Positions 17,706-25,200 of a DNA stretch of 64,000 nucleotides are shown piece after piece; positions within the stretch are counted from its first letter, which is position 1, and every line of letters starts with the position of its first letter. The translations under genes and the position numbers were made by a program. The notes beneath the pieces are model-generated. The model did not search any database. It was not told the origin of the DNA and saw nothing but the letters and a program-made list of their open reading frames with translations. This stretch comes from Enterobacteriaceae bacterium UBA7338. GTDB lineage: Bacteria; Pseudomonadota; Gammaproteobacteria; Enterobacterales; Enterobacteriaceae. The DNA is taken from positions 136,259-200,258 of the forward strand of contig DKPJ01000001.1 in the NCBI GenBank assembly GCA_002480085.1, read 5' to 3'.

Positions 17706-18301
17706 GTCAATCGTGGCAGCAGGCTACCGCCGCCTGGGGTATCTATAGCGAGGCGCTGGCCGGGCTTGGTCAGCATCTTAGCGAGCCGCAGTGGGAGGCG
17801 CTGCTGGCCGAGCTGCGCGGCTGCAAAGGCAAGATTGTGGTCACCGGCGTAGGCACCTCCGGCATCGCGGCGCGTAAAATTGCCCACATGCTGGCCTGCG
17901 TGGAGCGCCCGGCGATCTACCTGAACGCCACCGACGCGGCGCACGGCGATCTGGGCTTTTTACGCGCCGACGATCTGATGATCATGCTGTCGCGAGGCGG
18001 TAACTCCGACGAGCTGACGCGACTGCTGCCTGGGCTTGCGGCCCGCAGCGTGCCGCTGGTCAGCGTGACCGAGAATGCCGATTCAGCGATTGCCCGCGCC
18101 TCCCGGCTGGTGATTTCCACCGGCGTGCAGCGCGAGATCGATCCGCTGAATATGCTGGCAACCACTTCAATCGTGCTGGCGCTGGCGATTTTTGATGCCG
18201 CCTGTGCCTGCCTGATGAGCGAGAGTGGGTACTCAAAAGAGAGTCTGCTGGCGGTGCACCCCGGCGGCGACGTGGGCGTTACGCTGCGCAGCGAGCGGTA
18301 A
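17702..18301 (+). CDS. SIS-domain sugar-phosphate isomerase (KpsF/GutQ-like, no CBS domains)
   Basis: 199 residues consisting of one SIS domain. Sequence resembles KdsD/GutQ/KpsF arabinose-5-phosphate isomerases: TGVGTSGIAARKIAHMLA, DAAHGDLGFL, and AVHPGGDVG with the conserved histidine. It lacks the two CBS domains, as does the arabinose-5-phosphate isomerase described from a carbohydrate island of E. coli CFT073. The lysine of the KdsD GMGKSGH motif is threonine here, so activity on arabinose 5-phosphate is uncertain. It starts within the kinase stop codon, so the two probably act in sequence on the same phosphorylated pentose. Last gene of the operon. Confidence 0.8.
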   Translation: MSQSWQQATAAWGIYSEALAGLGQHLSEPQWEALLAELRGCKGKIVVTGVGTSGIAARKIAHMLACVERPAIYLNATDAAHGDLGFLRADDLMIMLSRGGNSDELTRLLPGLAARSVPLVSVTENADSAIARASRLVISTGVQREIDPLNMLATTSIVLALAIFDAACACLMSESGYSKESLLAVHPGGDVGVTLRSER

Positions 18302-18334
18302 TATATCTACAGACCAGTACTGTTGCAGGGTTTT

Positions 18335-18365
18335 GTAGGCTGGGCAAGCGAAGCGCCGCCCGGCG
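18335..18365. repeat. Single REP unit after the sugar operon
   Basis: GTAGGCTGGGCAAGCGAAGC followed by GCCGCCCGGCG: one enteric REP unit, 24 bases before the left direct repeat of the PAAR cassette. It probably belongs to the ancestral 3' end of the sugar operon. Confidence 0.8.
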
Positions 18366-18388
18366 TTTAGGCTGGTACGTTTTGGTCG

Positions 18389-18408
18389 AAAAAAGGCCGC
18401 ATCAGCGG
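18389..18408. repeat. Left copy of 20-bp direct repeat flanking the PAAR cassette
   Basis: aaaaaaggccgcatcagcgg, identical to 20579-20598. The right copy is the 5' part (plus-strand reading) of the glyA terminator and continues with cctttttt. The left copy continues with tagtgcc and so lacks the second hairpin arm. Best explained as target duplication or homology used when the 2.19-kb cassette entered. Confidence 0.8.
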
Positions 18409-18426
18409 TAGTGCCAATCGGTTACG

Positions 18427-18459
18427 ATCCGGAAATGCTCACCCGTTTCCGGATTTTTT
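18427..18459 (+). terminator. Rho-independent terminator upstream of the PAAR cassette genes
   Basis: Nine-bp stem ATCCGGAAA / TTTCCGGAT with a 10-base loop and then TTTTT. It would stop read-through from the sugar operon, or is a relic of the cassette's earlier location. It insulates the effector genes, whose own promoter must lie at about 18460-18620. Confidence 0.8.
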
Positions 18460-18634
18460 ATGCCTGCTATTCAGGCGGCTTTCTCTTTTCTGGTTACAGC
18501 GCGTAATTTAATGTAAGTAACTTAATAATCATAGCGTTAATGCGGTTTGCAGGGGCGCTCCCTTTTTTGAATACCATCACCTGTCGGCGTTATTATTACC
18601 CTGCTATTTATCCATATAAAAAAAGGGGTTTTAC

Positions 18635-18736
18635 ATGACGAAGCAGTATACCAATGCGCTTACTTCTGAGCTGCTGGCTCAACTCAATAAGCCCTCTCAT
18701 ACACCTGAGCATGAGGGGCAAAATAATGGCAACTAA
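18635..18736 (+). CDS. 33-residue small ORF immediately upstream of the PAAR gene
   Basis: ATG with AAGGGG 7-8 bases upstream, 33 codons beginning MTKQYTNALTSELLAQL and ending in a polar tail with TAA at 18734. The stop lies 8 bases inside the PAAR gene (ATG 18726), so translation of the two is probably coupled. No signal peptide or membrane segment; the first half could form an amphipathic helix. I do not recognise a family. It may be a leader peptide controlling effector translation, or a tiny effector partner. Confidence 0.5.
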   Translation: MTKQYTNALTSELLAQLNKPSHTPEHEGQNNGN

Positions 18737-20174
18737 TCGTGCGGTATGGAATGGCATACCACAAGGACTTGATGGCGACCGTACGACAACAGGTTCCTAT
18801 GCGATAAGATCTTTACCAAATTTCAGCACTGAAGGGATAGGCATACTTCGTCACGGGGATAAAACAACCCCCTGCCCGGCATGCGGACAAACAGGTGAGC
18901 TTGTAGGAAACATTCCACACGTAAAGTCCCATGGAAGATGTGCTGCAGGAAATAACGCTGTAGTTATCTGTGGCTGTCCCCCTGGTTCAAATCGGCTAAT
19001 ATCCCCTGCCGGGCCTGTGGGCAGGAGCAGGCCACAAAGCATCAGAATTGTGAGTCAACCCCAGCCAATTCAGTATGAGCAGACAGCTAAAATCCCTCCT
19101 CATATAACTCCTTCACCAAAACCTGTTACAGCACTGCCTGAAAAGCCCCATATTCCCGTTGATGCGGGTTACTGTATTCTTCCCTATGGCGCAACGGCTA
19201 AAGGCTATGAGTCATGGTTATTCAATGACGAACCCGTACCCGGTACAAAAGTCCTCTATCATTCGCTGAATGGTTCAGAGGAATTTAAAGCAGGCTCACT
19301 TCTGTTAATTGTCGATCCTGAAAAACAGGATGATCGGCAGATAGCTCATATGAAAGCCGCCAAAGCACGGGTTGATGCGGCACTGGCCCCACTCAGCCAC
19401 CAGCAGGCCAGGTTTCTGCACAAATACCGTGATGTACTGGCAATGGCTGCCGCAGCCCTTGATGCATCGGGAACCGAAAGGGATGCCGCAGGGAGTATTG
19501 CAGAAGCGGCAAAAGGTTATTTTGAGCGCATAGAGCAATTGCTGATAAAAATTCAGACAACCTATCAAAACGCCTATATCACCCAGGGTGCGCTTATAGG
19601 TGAGGAGTTTTATGTCCAGCGCCGTCAGCTGCTGGCTCAACTCGACAGCGTATTAAAAGCATTCATGAGTAAACGCTTCATGTTTAATCAATATGAAAGC
19701 CTGAAAACATCATTAGGCCTTTCCACTCACGCCATTACACACCAGTGGAATGAAACCGGTGTGGGTGATATTGAGAACTACGCCACGCACATTGAAAAGG
19801 CCGTCAAAATTGTTAAGGCGATGGAAGTTTTCGGCAGAGTCGGGATCGGTCTAAATGCCCTTAATGCCGCCGGAAAAATCTATGATGCCTGCACGACCGG
19901 CCGAGAATGCGAGAAAACCACATTCACCTCAATGGGGGAGTTTGCTGGAGGGTTAGGAGGCGGCATAGTTGCCACTAAAATTTTAACATCGGAGATAGCG
20001 GATGCCGGATGTGCGGTCGTTTTAGGAGCATTAAGTATTGAGGCTGGGGGAATTCTAGCTCTCACGTGCTCCCTGGCGGTTACAGGAACTGCAGCATATA
20101 AAGGTGATAAGCTATTTGGAGCAATCGGTGAATGGACTGGTGAAAAAATTAGTGAGCAAATAATAAATGAATAA
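18726..20174 (+). CDS. PAAR-domain protein, probable T6SS effector with C-terminal membrane-active domain
   Basis: 482 residues from the ATG with GAGGGG 8 bases upstream. Residues about 41-93 form a PAAR domain (LRHGDKTTPCPACGQTG ... VVICGCPPGSNRLI) with Cys50, Cys53, Cys72, Cys82 and Cys84 and several histidines near the tip, possible metal ligands. A proline-rich linker (100-145) follows, then a largely helical middle (about 205-370). The end (about 370-460) is rich in Gly and Ala and hydrophobic, with GEFAGGLGGGIVATKIL and GALSIEAGGILALTCSLAV, like glycine-zipper or pore-forming toxins. PAAR proteins cap the VgrG spike of type VI secretion systems and carry toxic tails; no VgrG or T6SS gene is in the window, so this is an orphan module. 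GC content is well below its neighbours. PAAR call firm, toxin mechanism inferred. Confidence 0.8.
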   Translation: MATNRAVWNGIPQGLDGDRTTTGSYAIRSLPNFSTEGIGILRHGDKTTPCPACGQTGELVGNIPHVKSHGRCAAGNNAVVICGCPPGSNRLISPAGPVGRSRPQSIRIVSQPQPIQYEQTAKIPPHITPSPKPVTALPEKPHIPVDAGYCILPYGATAKGYESWLFNDEPVPGTKVLYHSLNGSEEFKAGSLLLIVDPEKQDDRQIAHMKAAKARVDAALAPLSHQQARFLHKYRDVLAMAAAALDASGTERDAAGSIAEAAKGYFERIEQLLIKIQTTYQNAYITQGALIGEEFYVQRRQLLAQLDSVLKAFMSKRFMFNQYESLKTSLGLSTHAITHQWNETGVGDIENYATHIEKAVKIVKAMEVFGRVGIGLNALNAAGKIYDACTTGRECEKTTFTSMGEFAGGLGGGIVATKILTSEIADAGCAVVLGALSIEAGGILALTCSLAVTGTAAYKGDKLFGAIGEWTGEKISEQIINE

Positions 20175-20559
20175 CTTACGCGATGTATTGGCATTAATCT
20201 TAGGGTCAATTTTTCTGACCTGCTGTTTTCTAACAATTTTAATGGCAATATTTAGCAAAAGTAGGTTCAATGAAGTTTGCGATTTATATGAGCGTAAGTT
20301 TGGAGAACTACCATTAGCTGTTTCTATCCTGAAAGAGTGTAGTCCGTTTGGCTTCGCTGCTGGTTACGCAGTAAAAAACAGTTTTATTTTACGCCCATTG
20401 ATATTTGGAAAAAAATCCATTCACAGCAAAGTAGATGACGTTTTATTTATGAAACAACTGCCACCACGACTTAAATATTGGTTTATTATCGATTTCTATA
20501 TTTCTTTAATAGCGTTTATTTCTATGATCGCGTGTGGTGTTATTAAAGGAAGCTTTTAA
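20167..20559 (+). CDS. Small inner-membrane protein, probable immunity protein to the PAAR effector
   Basis: 130 residues, start overlapping the effector stop by 8 bases. Two hydrophobic segments, about 7-29 (VLALILGSIFLTCCFLTILMA) and about 106-127 (FIIDFYISLIAFISMIACGV), flank a basic and polar 75-residue central part. No recognised family. The overlap with a probable membrane-acting effector and its own membrane location fit an immunity role, since immunity proteins to pore-forming toxins are typically integral inner-membrane proteins. Very AT-rich compared with flanking genes. Confidence 0.65.
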   Translation: MNNLRDVLALILGSIFLTCCFLTILMAIFSKSRFNEVCDLYERKFGELPLAVSILKECSPFGFAAGYAVKNSFILRPLIFGKKSIHSKVDDVLFMKQLPPRLKYWFIIDFYISLIAFISMIACGVIKGSF

Positions 20560-20578
20560 TATCGCTTTAAACTTCAAT

Positions 20579-20606
20579 AAAAAAGGCCGCATCAGCGGCC
20601 TTTTTT
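20579..20606. terminator. glyA intrinsic terminator, containing the right 20-bp direct repeat
   Basis: AAGGCCGC-atca-GCGGCCTT with A-run on the left and T-run on the right, so it can act for glyA (minus) and for the immunity gene (plus). Bases 20579-20598 are the right copy of the repeat aaaaaaggccgcatcagcgg found also at 18389. Confidence 0.93.
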
Positions 20607-20621
20607 CACATCCAGGAAGGA

Positions 20622-21875
20622 TTATGCGTAAACCGGGAAGCGGGCGCAGATAGCCAGCACTTTCTGTTTAGTGCTTTCAATGACCGCTTCATCGTTGATG
20701 TTGTCCAGAATGTCACACATCCAGCCAGCCAGCTCTTTCACTTCCGCTTCTTTAAAGCCGCGGCGAGTCACAGCCGGAGAACCGATACGGATACCGGAAG
20801 TCACAAACGGACTCTTCGGATCGTTCGGCACGCTGTTTTTGTTGACGGTGATGTTGGCGCGGCCCAGGGCAGCGTCAGCTTCTTTACCGGTCAGGTTCTT
20901 ATCAACCAGATCCAGCAGGAACAGGTGGTTCTCGGTACCGCCAGAGACCACTTTGTAGCCACGGTTCAGGAACACCTCCACCATTGCTTTGGCGTTTTTG
21001 GCAACCTGCTGCTGGTAAACCTTGAACTCTGGCTCCATCGCCTCTTTCAGCGCAACCGCTTTTGCCGCGATAACGTGCATCAGCGGACCGCCCTGCGCGC
21101 TTGGGAACACAGCGGAGTTCAGCTTCTTGTACAGCTCTTCATCACCGCCTTTGGCAAGGATCAGGCCGCCACGCGGGCCCGCCAGGGTTTTATGGGTGGT
21201 GGTGGTGACAACGTGCGCGTGCGGAACCGGGTTCGGGTAGACGTCTGCGGCAATCAGACCCGCAACGTGTGCCATATCAACGAACAGGTAAGCACCGATG
21301 CTGTCTGCGATTTCACGCATTTTTGCCCAGTCAACGATACCGGAATAAGCAGAGAAACCACCGATGATCATCTTCGGCTTGTGCTCTTTAGCCTGCTTCG
21401 CCATGTCTTCGTAATCAATTTTACCGGACTCATCGATACCGTAAGGGATGATGTTGTACAGTTTGCCGGAGAAGTTAACCGGGGAGCCGTGAGTCAGGTG
21501 ACCGCCCTGCGCCAGGTTCATACCCAGAACGGTATCGCCCGGTTGCAGCAGCGCGGTGTAGACCGCGAAGTTAGCCTGGGAGCCAGAGTGCGGCTGCACG
21601 TTCGCGTAGTCTGCGCCGAACAGCGCTTTTGCACGGTCGATAGCCAGCTGCTCAACCACGTCAACGTATTCACAGCCACCGTAGTAACGCTTGCCCGGAT
21701 AGCCTTCGGCATATTTGTTGGTCAGCTGAGAACCCTGAGCCTGCATAACGCGCGGGCTGGTGTAGTTTTCGGAGGCGATCAGCTCAATGTGCTCTTCCTG
21801 ACGTACTTTCTCTTGTTCCATCGCCTGCCACAGTTCGGCATCATAATCGGCAATGTTCATTTCACGCTTTAACAT
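20622..21875 (-). CDS. glyA: GlyA, serine hydroxymethyltransferase
   Basis: PLP enzyme interconverting serine plus tetrahydrofolate with glycine plus 5,10-methylene-THF; the main source of one-carbon units. 417 residues from MLKREMNIADYD. The ATG at 21875 has AGGAG at the right distance, unlike an ATG two codons upstream. The PLP lysine is in VVTTTTHKTLAGPRGG. A PurR box lies upstream. Confidence 0.98.
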   Translation of the reverse strand: MLKREMNIADYDAELWQAMEQEKVRQEEHIELIASENYTSPRVMQAQGSQLTNKYAEGYPGKRYYGGCEYVDVVEQLAIDRAKALFGADYANVQPHSGSQANFAVYTALLQPGDTVLGMNLAQGGHLTHGSPVNFSGKLYNIIPYGIDESGKIDYEDMAKQAKEHKPKMIIGGFSAYSGIVDWAKMREIADSIGAYLFVDMAHVAGLIAADVYPNPVPHAHVVTTTTHKTLAGPRGGLILAKGGDEELYKKLNSAVFPSAQGGPLMHVIAAKAVALKEAMEPEFKVYQQQVAKNAKAMVEVFLNRGYKVVSGGTENHLFLLDLVDKNLTGKEADAALGRANITVNKNSVPNDPKSPFVTSGIRIGSPAVTRRGFKEAEVKELAGWMCDILDNINDEAVIESTKQKVLAICARFPVYA

Positions 21876-21980
21876 CCGCATCTCCTGACTCAGCTAACGG
21901 TAATTTTCAATGGCCCTCGGGGCAACGGCGACCAGTATAACCGATCCATTTTCTGATAACAGGTCTTGACATGCGTTTTT

Positions 21981-21996
21981 ACGCAAACGATTGGCT
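21981..21996 (-). promoter_or_regulatory. PurR operator for glyA
   Basis: ACGCAAACGATTGGCT matches the PurR consensus ANGCAANCGNTTNCNT with one mismatch, in the glyA-hmp divergent region where E. coli glyA also has a PurR site. It would couple one-carbon supply to purine status. The rest of this 313-base gap holds both promoters; no further gene is seen. Confidence 0.75.
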
Positions 21997-22135
21997 CCGC
22001 GTGGCGCAAGGGTTTGCTGTGCAAGAACCCGCATCCAGAATCACGATTTCTTTTCAGGTTTATCGTGCAAATTTTTCATGACATTTCAACGCAGCGGAAA
22101 TACGCTATTAACCATTTACAAAACAGGGGAACTTT

Positions 22136-22164
22136 TATAAGATGCATTTAAAATACATCTTATA
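22136..22164 (+). promoter_or_regulatory. NsrR operator in the hmp promoter
   Basis: A near-perfect palindrome centred at 22150, containing AAGATGCATTT and AAATACATCTT, which is the E. coli hmp NsrR site with small changes. It lies about 25 bases before the hmp start, so NsrR bound here would block hmp transcription until nitric oxide destroys its Fe-S cluster. Confidence 0.9.
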
Positions 22165-22188
22165 AAGATCGTTAATAAGGAAAAGGCA

Positions 22189-23379
22189 ATGCTCGACGCT
22201 CAAACCATCGCAACCGTAAAATCTACCATCCCTCTGCTTGTCGAAACCGGCCCAAAACTGACGGCGCATTTTTATGACCGCATGTTTAAGCATAACCCGG
22301 AGCTGAAAGAGATTTTCAACATGAGTAACCAGCGCAACGGCGACCAGCGTGAAGCGCTGTTTAACGCCATTGCCGCCTATGCCAGCAACCTTGAAAATCT
22401 CCCGGCGCTGCTGCCTGCGGTAGAGAAGATCGCCCAGAAGCACACCAGCTTCCAGATCAAACCTGACCAGTACAACATTGTTGGGGAACATCTGCTGGCG
22501 ACCCTCGACGAGCTTTACAGCCCGGGCCAGGAGGTGCTGGAGGCGTGGGGCAAAGCGTACGGCGTGCTGGCGGGGGTGTTTATCAACCGCGAAGCCGAGC
22601 TGTATGAAGCCCACGCTACGCAGCCTGGCGGCTGGGAAGGCACCCGCGCCTTCCGCATTACGGCAAAAACGCCGCGCAGCGCGCTGATTACCAGCATTGA
22701 ATTTGAACCGGTAGACGGCCAGCCGGTAGCCGAGTACCGTCCGGGCCAGTATCTCGCCGTCTGGCTGAAGCCGGAAGGTTTTCCGCACCAGGAGATCCGC
22801 CAGTACTCTTTGACCCGCAAAGCCGATGGTAAAAGGTACCGGATCGCCGTGAAGCGTGAGCAAGGTGGCCAGGTCTCTAACTGGCTGCATGACGAAGCCC
22901 GCGTGGGTGATGTGGTACAACTGGCTTCCCCGGCGGGCGATTTCTTCCTCGACGTCGCCCCGCAAGCTCCAGTGACGCTGATCTCCGCTGGCGTAGGCCA
23001 GACGCCAATGCTGGCAATGCTGGACACCCTCGCCAGCGCGCAGCATGCGGGTCAGGTGAACTGGTTCCACGCGGCAGAGAGCGGCGAGGTGCACGCCTTT
23101 GAGGATGAAGTTGCCGCCCTGGGCAGCACGCTGCCGCACTTCCAGGCACACACCTGGTATCGTATTCCGACTGAGGAAGATCGTAGCGCGGCACGCTTCA
23201 ATAGCGAAGGGCTGATGGATTTAGGCAAGCTGGAGGGGGCGTTTAGTGACCCGACGATGCAGTGCTATCTCTGCGGCCCGGTCGCCTTTATGCAGTTCGC
23301 GGCGAAGCAGCTGATCGCCCTTGGGGTTGATGCCGATCGCATCCACTATGAGTGCTTCGGTCCGCACAAGGTCTTATAA
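22189..23379 (+). CDS. hmp: Hmp, flavohaemoglobin (nitric oxide dioxygenase)
   Basis: Cytoplasmic enzyme converting NO and O2 to nitrate with NAD(P)H. 396 residues: globin domain 1-140 with the proximal haem ligand His85 (AQKHTSF), then a ferredoxin-reductase domain with the FAD motif RQYSLTRK (about 205) and NAD motifs LISAGVGQTPMLAML and CYLCGPVAFM. Divergent from glyA, controlled by the NsrR site above. Confidence 0.98.
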   Translation: MLDAQTIATVKSTIPLLVETGPKLTAHFYDRMFKHNPELKEIFNMSNQRNGDQREALFNAIAAYASNLENLPALLPAVEKIAQKHTSFQIKPDQYNIVGEHLLATLDELYSPGQEVLEAWGKAYGVLAGVFINREAELYEAHATQPGGWEGTRAFRITAKTPRSALITSIEFEPVDGQPVAEYRPGQYLAVWLKPEGFPHQEIRQYSLTRKADGKRYRIAVKREQGGQVSNWLHDEARVGDVVQLASPAGDFFLDVAPQAPVTLISAGVGQTPMLAMLDTLASAQHAGQVNWFHAAESGEVHAFEDEVAALGSTLPHFQAHTWYRIPTEEDRSAARFNSEGLMDLGKLEGAFSDPTMQCYLCGPVAFMQFAAKQLIALGVDADRIHYECFGPHKVL

Positions 23380-23385
23380 GATCTC

Positions 23386-23421
23386 GCTTACCCCGGCCCG
23401 CACAAGGGGGCTGGGGTAAGC
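23386..23421. terminator. Hairpin between convergent hmp and glnB
   Basis: GCTTACCCC / GGGGTAAGC with additional GGCCC / GGGGGC pairing inside. It is not followed by a clear U-run on either strand, so it is a weak or Rho-assisted terminator at best. The interior repeats CGGCCCGCACAAGG, nearly identical to the end of hmp at 23358-23371. Confidence 0.5.
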
Positions 23422-23443
23422 CTGGGGACAATCATGCGGGCTA

Positions 23444-23782
23444 TCAGATAGCCGCGTCGTCCTCTTCGCCGGTACGGATACGGACTACGCGCGCCACGTC
23501 GAAAACAAAGATTTTACCGTCGCCGATCTTCCCGGTCTGCGCCGTGCGGATAATGGTCTCTACGCAGGTATCGACGATATCGTCGGTCACCACAATCTCA
23601 ATTTTTACCTTTGGCAGAAAGTCCACCATGTACTCCGCACCACGGTACAGCTCGGTGTGGCCCTTCTGGCGACCAAAGCCTTTCACCTCGGTGACGGTCA
23701 TCCCGGTAATGCCGACCTCAGCCAGCGCTTCACGCACATCATCCAGCTTGAAAGGTTTAATAATCGCATCAATCTTTTTCAC
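23444..23782 (-). CDS. glnB: GlnB, nitrogen regulatory protein PII
   Basis: 112-residue trimeric signal protein sensing 2-oxoglutarate, ATP/ADP and, through uridylylation, glutamine; it controls NtrB and the adenylyltransferase GlnE. Tyr51, the uridylylation site, is in the T-loop ELYRGAEY. The C-terminal signature TGKIGDGKIFV is intact. It lies downstream of glrR, as in E. coli. Confidence 0.98.
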   Translation of the reverse strand: MKKIDAIIKPFKLDDVREALAEVGITGMTVTEVKGFGRQKGHTELYRGAEYMVDFLPKVKIEIVVTDDIVDTCVETIIRTAQTGKIGDGKIFVFDVARVVRIRTGEEDDAAI

Positions 23783-23862
23783 GGTGATCCCCTAATTCTT
23801 TTGCCTGTCAGCAGCGTCGTAATCGATTGCTCACACTACCATATTTCGCGTGCGTGTGCGGC

Positions 23863-25200
23863 CTACTCTTTAAAGTCGTTTGCGTCCAGCTCGTGACGTG
23901 AAAGCAGCTTATAAAACTCGGTGCGGTTACGCCCGGCCATGCGCGCCGCGTGCGTCACGTTACCCTTGGTGATCTGCAGCAGCTTGCGCAGATAGTTAAG
24001 CTCGAACTGGTTCCGGGCGTCGGCAAAGGTGGGTAGCGCGGTGTTCTCCCCCTCCAGCGCCTGCTCCACCAGCGCATCGCTGATCACCGGCGAGGAGGTG
24101 AGCGCTACGCACTGCTCGATGACGTTCACCAGCTGGCGCACGTTGCCCGGCCAGGAGGCGGTCATCAGACGCTTCATGGCGTCGGTGGAGAAGGCCCGCA
24201 CAAACGGCTTATGGCGGCTGGCGGCCAGGCGCAACAGGTGGTTAGCCAGCAGCGGGATATCCTCCGCCCGCTCCACCAGCGCCGGGATCTTCAGGCTGAC
24301 CACGTTCAGGCGGTAGAAGAGATCTTCCCGAAACTCGCCCCGCTCCATCGCCTTGGGCAGATCGCGGTGGGTGGCGGAAATAATCCGTACGTCGATATCA
24401 ATATCACGATTGCTGCCCAGCGGACGCACCTTGCGCTCCTGTAAGACGCGCAGCAGCTTGACCTGCAGCGGGATGGGCATATCGCCAATCTCATCGAGAA
24501 ACAGCGTGCCGCCCTCTGCCGCCTGGAACAGCCCTTCCCGGCTGCTGACCGCGCCGGTAAACGCCCCGCGCGCGTGCCCAAACAGCTCCGACTCCAGCAG
24601 CTGCTCTGGCAACGCGCCGCAGTTGATGGCGATAAAGGCTTTTTTGCCGCGCGGGCTGGCGTTGTGGATCGCCTGGGCAAGGATCTCCTTGCCGGTTCCG
24701 CTCTGGCCGCTGATCAGCACGCTGACGTCGGACTGAGCCACCATGTGGGCCTGCTCCAGCAGGCGCAGCATCACCGGGCTGCGGGTGATGATATTCTCCC
24801 GCCACGCCTCATCGCTGGCGGGCGCGGCATGCTCCAGCGCATCGTCGATGGCCTTATAGAGCGCGTCTTTGTCCACCGGCTTGGTGAGAAAGCCAAATAC
24901 CCCGCGCTGGGTGGCGGCAACGGCGTCGGGAATGGAGCCGTGGGCGGTAAGGATAATCACCGGCATGCCCGGCTGGACACGCTGGATCTCGGCAAAGAGC
25001 TGCATGCCATCCATCTCATCCATACGCAGGTCGCTGATCACCAGATCGACCTTCTCCCGCGCCAGCACGCGCAGCCCCTCCTGGCCGCTTTCGGCGGTGA
25101 CAATGCTATAGCCCTCGCTGGTCAGACGCAGGCCCAGCAGCTTTAGCAGGCCGGGATCGTCATCCACCAGCAGCAGATGGGCAGGTTTACGCGGCGTCAT
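23863..25200 (-). CDS. glrR: GlrR (QseF), sigma54-dependent response regulator
   Basis: 445 residues: receiver domain 1-120 with the phospho-acceptor aspartate in LVISDLRMD, AAA+ domain with Walker A GQSGTGKE, the sigma54-contact loop GAFTGA and Walker B GTLFLDEIGD, and a Fis-type HTH at the C-terminus (ITKGNVTHAARMAGRNRTEFYKLL). It activates glmY; sites fitting its TGTC-N10-GACA motif occur upstream of glmY in this window. It starts within the last bases of qseG (4-base overlap). Confidence 0.97.
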   Translation of the reverse strand: MTPRKPAHLLLVDDDPGLLKLLGLRLTSEGYSIVTAESGQEGLRVLAREKVDLVISDLRMDEMDGMQLFAEIQRVQPGMPVIILTAHGSIPDAVAATQRGVFGFLTKPVDKDALYKAIDDALEHAAPASDEAWRENIITRSPVMLRLLEQAHMVAQSDVSVLISGQSGTGKEILAQAIHNASPRGKKAFIAINCGALPEQLLESELFGHARGAFTGAVSSREGLFQAAEGGTLFLDEIGDMPIPLQVKLLRVLQERKVRPLGSNRDIDIDVRIISATHRDLPKAMERGEFREDLFYRLNVVSLKIPALVERAEDIPLLANHLLRLAASRHKPFVRAFSTDAMKRLMTASWPGNVRQLVNVIEQCVALTSSPVISDALVEQALEGENTALPTFADARNQFELNYLRKLLQITKGNVTHAARMAGRNRTEFYKLLSRHELDANDFKE

